DNA of 64,000 bases, taken from NCBI GenBank assembly GCA_037349105.1, contig JAYJMM010000123.1, forward strand, positions 5,952,001-6,016,000, written 5' to 3'. Positions 54,901-63,400 of the stretch are shown here, one piece after another; the stretch's first letter is position 1; each line of letters opens with the position of its first letter. The stretch is from Limnomonas spitsbergensis (Eukaryota; Chlorophyta; Chlorophyceae; Chlamydomonadales). The position numbers and the translations under genes are program-made. A model generated the notes under the pieces. The model had not been told where the DNA came from. It saw nothing but the letters and a program-made list of their open reading frames with translations, and searched no databases.

Positions 54901-57900
54901 AGTGGCGGCTTGCCGTTCAACAGGTATGCAGAAGGCTACCAAAATGACACTGTTGGAACAGCCATGTTCAACCCGCCAGTGGCGACTTGCCGTTCAACAG
55001 GTTTGCAGAAGGCTACCGAGATGGCACTGTTGGAACAGCCTGGTTCAACCCGCCAGTGGCGACTTGCCGTTCAACAGGTATGCAGAAGGCTACCAAAATG
55101 ACACTGTTGGAACAGCCATGTTCAACCCGCCAGTGGCGACTTGCCGTTCAACAGGTAAGCAGAAGGCAAAAGAGATGACACTGTTGGAACAGCCATGTTC
55201 AACCCGCCAGTGGCGACTTGCCGTTTAACAGGTATGCAGAAGGCCACCGAGATGGCAATGTTGGAACAGCCTAGTTCAACCTGCCAGTGGCGACTTGCCG
55301 TTCAACAGGTATGTAGAAGGCTACCGAGATGGCACTGTTGGGACAGCCTAGTTCAAGGTTAAGGGCTTTGGACTTGAGAATCGGGGGTTAAGGATCAAAA
55401 TCCTAGATGTTCAAGTAACCTGTCCGGCCCCTACCTTGCAGTCTAGGCTAAGCTACTAGTTATGGGTCAAGAATCAAGGTTTTAGGGGTAAGGATCCAAA
55501 TCTCTTATCTTGTGGTCTAGACAGAGCTGCTGGTTTCGGGTTGATGGTTTAAGGCTTAGGGTTCAGCGTTGATCATCCAAATCCCTTACCAATCCCTTAC
55601 CATTCCCTTACCAATCCCTTACCATTCCCTTACCATTCCCTTACCAATCCCTTACCATTCCCTTACCAATCCCTTACCAATCCCTTACCATTCCCTTACC
55701 AATCCCTTACCAATCCCTTACCATTCCCTTACCATTCCCTTACCAATCCCTTACCAATCCCTTACCATTCCCTTACCAATCCCTTACCAATCCCTTACCA
55801 ATCCCTTACCAATCCTTTACCAATCCCTTACCATTCCCTTACCAATCCCTTACCAATCCCTTACCAATCCCTTACCTTGCAGTCTTGACAACCTGCTGGT
55901 TTAGGGTTGCGATTGAAGGGTTAAGGGTTAAGGTTACAGGATCCCAATCCCCTACCTTGCAGTCTTGTCAAAGCTGCCAGTAGCGACGTGCTGCTCGCTC
56001 GACGGGCAAAAGGCAACGGAAATGACGCCACTGGGATGGCCCTCAAGGGTGGCCAGCGCGGCGCCCCCGGCCTTAGCGTCCCATACTTTAGCGGTGTTGT
56101 CCATGCTGGCGCTGGCGAGCTGCCGCCCGTTGGAGCTGAAGGAAACGCTCGTGACCCGGTGTGTGTGGCCCTCAAGCGTTAGACAGGGCCTGTGCAGCGT
56201 TCAGTCATGCCATTTATCAGCGCACTTCAGCTACACCCTCAGCTACACGTTAGCTCCATGTTAGCTTTACCCTCAGCTACACATTAGCTCCAAGGTAGCT
56301 TCACCTCAGCTCCACCTTACCTTCACCCTCAGCTACACGTTAGCTACACGTTAGCTTCACCCTCAGCTACACATTAGCTACATGCAAGTGACACAGTGGG
56401 TATCGCCTTCGGGCGTCAGACACGGCCAATGCACAGTCTGCAACGTTGAGCAATCGTGTCATTTGAAGCACACTTCAGCTACATGGCAGCCGCATTTTGG
56501 CCCGTGGCCGGGAGGGGTGTGGGTCTGTGGGACTTTAATACTGCGCCCGGGGTGCAGCATGCGCCACAGCCCCTCCACCCCATCCTGCTCCAGAAGGTGT
56601 GAATCCTGTGAGGAGTAATCCTAAGGAGTAATCAAAATCCAGGAAAACGTGAAAATAAGGATTCACTCCAGAAGAAGTGGACCCTGTGAGGAGCATGGCA
56701 TGTCCCTTTCTGTTTCACAATTCTAGTAGGAAACTGCTAGTTTCAGCTCCTCTGCTAGTGTGGAAGGGAATAAGGAGGCTTTGCCCCTCACCTAGAAACC
56801 AATCCCTCAACCCTCAACCCCTCACCTAGAAACCACCCCCTCAACCCAAAAACCCTCACCTAGAAACCACTCCCTCAACCCTTAACTCCTCACCTAGAAA
56901 CTACCCCCTCAACCCTCAACCCCATACCTACAAACCGCTCCCCAAACCCCAAGCCCTCACCTAGAAACCGCTCCTGGGATGCAGCACGCCACGACGTCCC
57001 ACACCATGACCATGTTGTCGTGGCTGCCCGTCGCCAGCCGCTGGCCGTCGGCGTCGAACGCGACGCTCGTCACGCTGTTGGCGTGGCTCGCCAGGCAGGC
57101 CGCCTCGGCGCCGTACACCAGGTCCCAGAGCCGCGCGGTCCGGTCGTTGCTGCCGGTCGCCAGCAGTAGCCCGTTGGGGTTGAAAGCGACGCTCGTCACC
57201 ACGTTGGTATGGCCTTCGAGCGTAAGTGTCGTACATCCCAGTACGACGTCCCACACCTTTGCGGTTTTGTCGCTGCTGCCGGTCGCCAGGTGCGACCCGT
57301 CGGGGCTGAAGGCGACGCTGTTTACCATGCTTGTGTGGCCCTGCATGTTTCAGCATCCAGATTTAAGGGGTCAAGGAAGGGGCCTGTCACTGAGGGGGTC
57401 GGACGAGTCCCCCGACAACGGCATTCGACCCATGGGATGGGGTCTTCCCGCACAAAAACTTTACTGGCGTCCAGGACTTAAGCTTTTTAATTTCGAAGGA
57501 AACTTAGTTTATTTTCCTGTCGAGCTTTTTGGGTGGAAAGGCTCCGTCCCGGCCGACCCCCCTTGTTTGGGGGGACTCGTCCGACCCCCGAAGTGACAGG
57601 CCCCTTGGGCAAGGTTGAGGATTCAGGGTTTCACGTCAAATGTAGTTTTGAAGGTTAAGGGTTAAGGGCAGAAGGCGACGTTGTTGACCAAGCTGGTACG
57701 GCCCTGCTTAGTACATAGGTTTCAGAGTTGGAGGTTCAGGCGTGCAATAAAAAAAAGCAGCTGGGGTGAATCAACACACCTTGAGCGTCACCGTACTCTG
57801 TCCGCTGGTCAGGTCCCATATCCTGGCAGTCTTATCTTCGCTGCCAGTGGCCATCTGCCGCCCGTCGGCACTGAAAGTGACAGCCTTGACGGACTCTGTG

Positions 57901-60409
57901 TGGCCCTGGTAGTGGCGGAACAGTTATGGTTCAGCTACACTTCAGCTACATCACGGCCCTGACAGTGGCGGAACAGTTATGGTTCAGCTAGACTTCAGCT
58001 ATATCACGGCCCTGGCAGTGGCAGAACCTTTAGCACAGTTTAAATTATCATGGTTCAGCTACATGTCAGCTACATCACGGCCTGCTGTGGCCGGGAGGAC
58101 CTGCCGCGGCAAGGCCCCGCTATGCCTGGGCTGCTGGCGGCGGCGGCCCCCCCCCAAGGTAGACCGGTGCACCCTGAAAATATTAACGCTTTGCGCCCCT
58201 CTCAAGCCTCACCAAACTCACCTGGACCCTAAACCCTAAACTCACCTGGAAGCTTAACCCTGAACTCACCTGGACCCTAAATCCGTAACCCTTAACCCAC
58301 CTGGACCTGGTTCATGTATGCGCGTCAGGTGTCAGAGCTTCATGTTCTCGCTGCATCCTAAGCCAGTCACCCTCACCCTCAACCCTTAACCCTCAAGAAA
58401 CCCTTGACTCACCTTAACTGTCAGCATGTTCTGCCCGCTTGCCAGGTCCCAGAGCCGCGTGTCCTCGCTGCACGTCGCCACCTGCCGCCCGTCGAAACTG
58501 TACGCCACGCACCTGACGGCCTCCTCGTGACCCTGCAACAGAAGATGAGGGCAGAAAATGAGGGTTCAGGGCTAAGAGGAGGGGCAGAGGATGAGGGTTC
58601 AGGGCTGACGGGAGGGGCAGAGGATGAGGGTTCAGGGCTGAGGGGAGGTACAGAGGATGAAGGTTCAGGGCTGAGGGGAGGGGCAGAGGATGAGGGTTCA
58701 GGGCTGAGGGGAGGTACAGAGGATGAGGGTTCAGGGCTGAGGGGAGGGGCAGAGGATGAGGGTTCAGGGCTGAGGAGAGGTACAGAGGATGAGGGTTCAG
58801 GGCTAAGGGGAGGTACAGAGGATGAGGGTTCAGGGCTGAGGGGAGGTACAGAGGATGAGGGTTCAGGGCTGAGGGGAGGTACAGAGGATGAGGCTTCAGG
58901 GCTGCGGGGAGGGGCAGAGGATGAGGGTTCAGGGCTGAGGGGAGGTACAGAGGCCAGACGGGCAAGAGGTCAAGGCTTGAGCCTGGGATCCTGTGGGCTG
59001 TACTCTGACTTAGCATTTTTAGGTCAACAGGCTGGGTTTCGTGAACCTGACGAGTGATCTACACCATCTGTTACACATAGACGCATGCGATCCACACCAT
59101 ATCTCACACATCACACACACATGTGATCCACACCACTTCTCACACATCACACACACATGTGATCCACACCATCTCTCACACATCACACACACATGTGATC
59201 CACACCACCTCTCACATCACACAAGAGATCCACACCACCTCTCAAGCACATACCCGCATGACCATGATGTCTGCCGGCCAGCCCTGTTGGCCACCCAGTC
59301 GCCTAGCGCACACCCATTGCCGCCGAAACCGACCAGCTGCCTCGCGGTACTTGGGGCTGGCCAGCAGCGGGCTGCCGGCGTCGTCGAGCGTCGTCGCCTC
59401 GATCGCATCGGGCTCGGCCTCAAAGGCGTTGAAGTAGCGGCGCAACCACCTGGAGCAGGGTGCAGGGCAGCAGATAAAGGTTCCAGGGTTACAGCTCACC
59501 CCCCACTCAGCATGTCCTCTGCACAGGGGTAAAGGGCAGCAGATAAAGGTTCCGGGGTTACAGGGCCATGCTCACCCCCCACTCAGCATGTCCTCTGCAC
59601 AGGGGTAAAGGGCAGCATATGAAGGTTTCAGGGTTACAGCTCACCCCCCACTTAGCATGTCCTCTGCACAGGGGTAAAGGGCAGCATATGAAGGTTTCAG
59701 GGTTACAGCTCATCCCCCACTCAGCATGTCCTCTGCACAAGGGTAAAGGACAGCATATGAAGGTTTCAGGGTAACAGCTCATATATATTCCCAAATAGAT
59801 AATTTTTTAATAATTTAGATCTCTTTATGATATTGAGTAACACCCACTTAGCATGTCCTCTGCTCAGGGTAAAGGGCAGCATATGAAGGCTTCATGGTTA
59901 CAGCTCACTCCCCACTCAGCATGTCCTCGGCACACTCTTTTAGGGGCAAAGGGGGGTGTACTTGTTTTGTACAGTCAATGTTCGCGGGCATGCCCTTGCT
60001 CCCACCCACCTCAGCTTGTCCTCAGCATACCCTTTTGAGGGCCAGGGTGGGGGCGTGTTTTATTTTCTAGTCAAAGTTTGGGGCGGGGTTTTGAGGGCGA
60101 GCACTCGCCACCTACCCACCTCAGCATGCTCTCAGCCCACTCTTCCGAGGTCCCTATTGGTTATGTTTCTTGTTTTATGTCTTTAATAGAAAGCCAATGG
60201 TAGAAGGTATGGGGGGATGCCCTCGCCCCCGTACACATCAGCGGCATAAGCCAGCCTGTCCTTGTCCTTAAGGGTATATAGTCAAGGTTTGGGGGCATGC
60301 ACTCGCGCCCAGCCCCCCACCCACCTCAGCACGTCCTTGGCATTAGCCGCGGCCTGTCCTCGTCCTTAATGGGTTCAGGGTTCAGGGTTGAGGTTTGAGG
60401 GTTGGGGGT

Positions 60410-60441
<32 letters not shown>

Positions 60442-63400
60442 GGCTTAGGGTTCAGTTTTAAAGGTTACCGTAAGGGTCTTACCCACCTCAGCGTGTCCTC
60501 GGCATAAGCGGGCCTGTCCTTGTCCTTCATGCCTCCGAGCGCCTTGACGATGCACGCGCCGTGTCCCGCGCGGAAAACACACTGTATGAAGCCCCACTCG
60601 GAGAGGGCTGCGGGGTGTGAACGGGTGCGGACGATGGACAGGGTCAGGGTTGACACCGTGTTTCAGACGGCATGCATCTTTAAGCTCATCGGCGCTTAAA
60701 AACACAAGCGCTTTGTCCGGCACGGAAAGCAAACCGTAAGAAGCCCCACCTGGGTGGCAGGGCATAGTTGTAGGGTGTGAACAGGTGTGAATTATGGGTT
60801 CTTTTAGGTTCCGTGAGTTTCAGATTTCATATATTCCCCTGCCCTGGGGGGAGCACGCTGGATGTCAAGTCCGAGTCAAGAGGTAGCTGCGGTGTGTCAG
60901 AATGGGTGTGAACGACAAGGCTTCACAGAGAATCCTCCCTTGCCCACTCCTTCCAATTCTCCATCGTCCAGTATGCAAGCACAGGCTCCCCCCCCCCCTC
61001 CCCAACACACCTTCCTTTCCTCCTCCACTTCCCTCCCTTACGATACTCCCACACCCACTCAATCTCCTATACCCTCTACTCCACCGTATATTTCTTTCGC
61101 TTGCACTTGACAAAGTGTGAGGCCGGCCGCCCAAGCCTAGGAAAATGGAGTGCCGCTCGGGAGCCTGGACCCCGATGCGGTGCGATACGCACAGGTCTCA
61201 GCCATCTGGAGGCGCGAACACAAAAAATGCCTGGGTGCGGTTTACGCTCACCGTCCCTCCCTCTCTCCCACCCAACCATTCCCTCTCTCCCACCCAACCA
61301 TTCCAACTCACCTGCCGTGAGCGGCAACACCACCTCCTCTCCGCCCTGGGCCAAGTGCAGCACCACATACTTCGACGTGTAGGCTGGAAGCTGCGGAGAG
61401 GTTGAGGAAACTGCGGATAATCCGAACAAGCTCCGCCTCGCGCCGTGCGCACTCTTGTCCCCGCCGCCGAGGCGGAAACTGGTACCGCTGACGCCGTGTC
61501 CGCTCCTGTTCCCGATCGGCACCACGTTTGTTTCGCTGCCGCCCCAGTGCACGCTCTTGTCGTCAGGGCCAGCGATGCTGCGATCGCTGTTGCGCTGAGC
61601 GCGCTTCTCCGTAGATTTGAGGTTGTTGCACCTAACTCCCCTCTCCGCGGATGCCTTGCAGCTTTCGCCGTATGCCGAGCTGTCCTTCCCCGACGCGTGA
61701 GGGCTTATGTCCGACGCGATCGGGTCCTTTCCCCTCGCCAAAGTACCCTTGCCCGATGCGTTTGGGTCCCTGCGTCGCACCGAGGACCGGCCCGCATCTC
61801 GCTCCTCTTCGTCCATGGGAAAGCTCGTCCGTCTGTACGCCTTTTTTATCTGCTGAAGCGACGGCCGCGACGTCTCCGGCTGCAGGCCGGCCCGACTGTT
61901 TTCCATCGCGGCGCCCGGAAGCTGCGGACCCGTGATCGAGGCGTCCAGGCTTGCCCAGCCCGCCCGCTGCAGCTCTATACTCACGGCGCTCTTGAGAGCC
62001 CCACGCATACTTTTGAGGCCAGGCTTGACAGTGGCCAGCGCCAGCACGTCGCGCAGCAGGTGCATGCCCATGACGCGGTGGCCGACGGCAACATCCACAA
62101 CATGGTGTCCGCTCTTGGCTCCGTCCATGAGCCAATCGCTGTAAAGACAGAGGGGGCAGCAGAGGGGTGGGTGAGTGTGTGGGGGGGGGCTGAGGAGAGA
62201 GGGTTCCTATGGGACGGGAGAGGGAGTGTGTTGGGGGGCAGATGGAAAGGAGGAGGGGAGGTGTGTGCTTTGAGAGGCAGCATGTAGTAGGGGGAAAGCA
62301 TGGAAGGGCAGGCAAATAAGGGGAGGGGTGCATGCGGGGAGTGGAGGGGGGGAAGGAAGGGGAGGAATCTGGTGGGGCAGCGGGGAGTGACTCTGGGGGG
62401 ATGGGGCCATGGGGGCCATGTTTCTTGTGATGGATGGGGGTGCGCCAGGACAGGAGCGCAGCGCCCAAATGGCGAACAAAGCTGAACTAACAGTGGAAGG
62501 ACAAAATTCGGGAGCAGACACAGGGCAGAGACCGCGAGGCGACAACTTGAAGACAGCTTTCAGAGCTTAGGGTTTAGGGTTTGAGGCTGACTGAGCTGTG
62601 GAGGAAAAAAGGACCAGTGACGGACACGGGGCATACCATGTAGTGCCAGTTTTCCAGTGGCTTGCTGCGGCAGCAACTCCAGGTTTGGGCCCCACTAGTA
62701 TGGAGGTATGCAGTTTTGACAGAAACGGGTCCCTCTGCAGGTGCAGGTGCAGAAGCTGCTGCCTGGCATTTACGATGATCGGGATTTTGCGGATTTTAAG
62801 CATTGAACCCTTAACTAGGCCTTCAGTAACTGATTTTTTTTCTGTACCTGGGCACCTCGAGTAGGAGCAGGGTGTGGAGTTTAGGCGCGGAACCCCGAAC
62901 TGGAGCTGTGTACCTGAAGGACTGAAGTGTGGATTGATGTGTGGGGTTGAGGCTCTTCGCCCCTACCCAGGCCTTCAAACCTGAGCGATTTGTGCAGCAG
63001 GTACACATGGTGGTCCGCCAGGTAGAAGAGACAGCCCCAGCCCGGCAGGGACTCCAAGTGGCTTGCGATCCCCAGGAGCTGCAGCATCGAGTGAGACAGA
63101 GGCTCCTGGGCAGCCATCAGAACCTAGACGCAGCAGAGACAGCGTATCAGTCAGAGTCAGTGGGTGTCGGTGTAACTGGCATTTGAATGTGAAGTTACAG
63201 TGTCAGTGTCAGAGTCAGCGAGTGTCGGTGTGAGTGCCATTTGAATTTGTTTTGGATTTTTAGTGTCATTGTCAGAGGCAGTGAGCGTGGGTGAAAGTGT
63301 TATTTCAATTATCATAGGCAGTGCCAGAGTCAGTGAGTGTCGGCGTGAGTGTCATTTGAATTTGAATTATCGGAGTCAGTGCCATTTTAATTTGAATTAT

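Larger units (their letters stand above)
39902..55955 (-). other. 16-kb last intron of the WD40 gene
   Basis: It is bounded by donor AAG/GTAGGG and acceptor TTGTAG with matched phase. In order on the gene strand it holds decayed exon-end copies with an 11-bp donor array, the 77-bp satellite, a 36-bp array and about 600 bp of unique sequence (39902-40540) with a few TTTAGGG motifs. Confidence 0.7.

Noticed and set aside
40999..55352. Dozens of 63-117-aa frames (MATCRSTGMQKA type)
   Set aside because: They are fragments of the 77-bp satellite on the antisense strand of the WD40 gene. The frame changes every unit.
61632..62468. Frames of about 280 aa on both strands around the low-complexity exon
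   Set aside because: They overlap the phase-supported WD40-gene exon in other frames.
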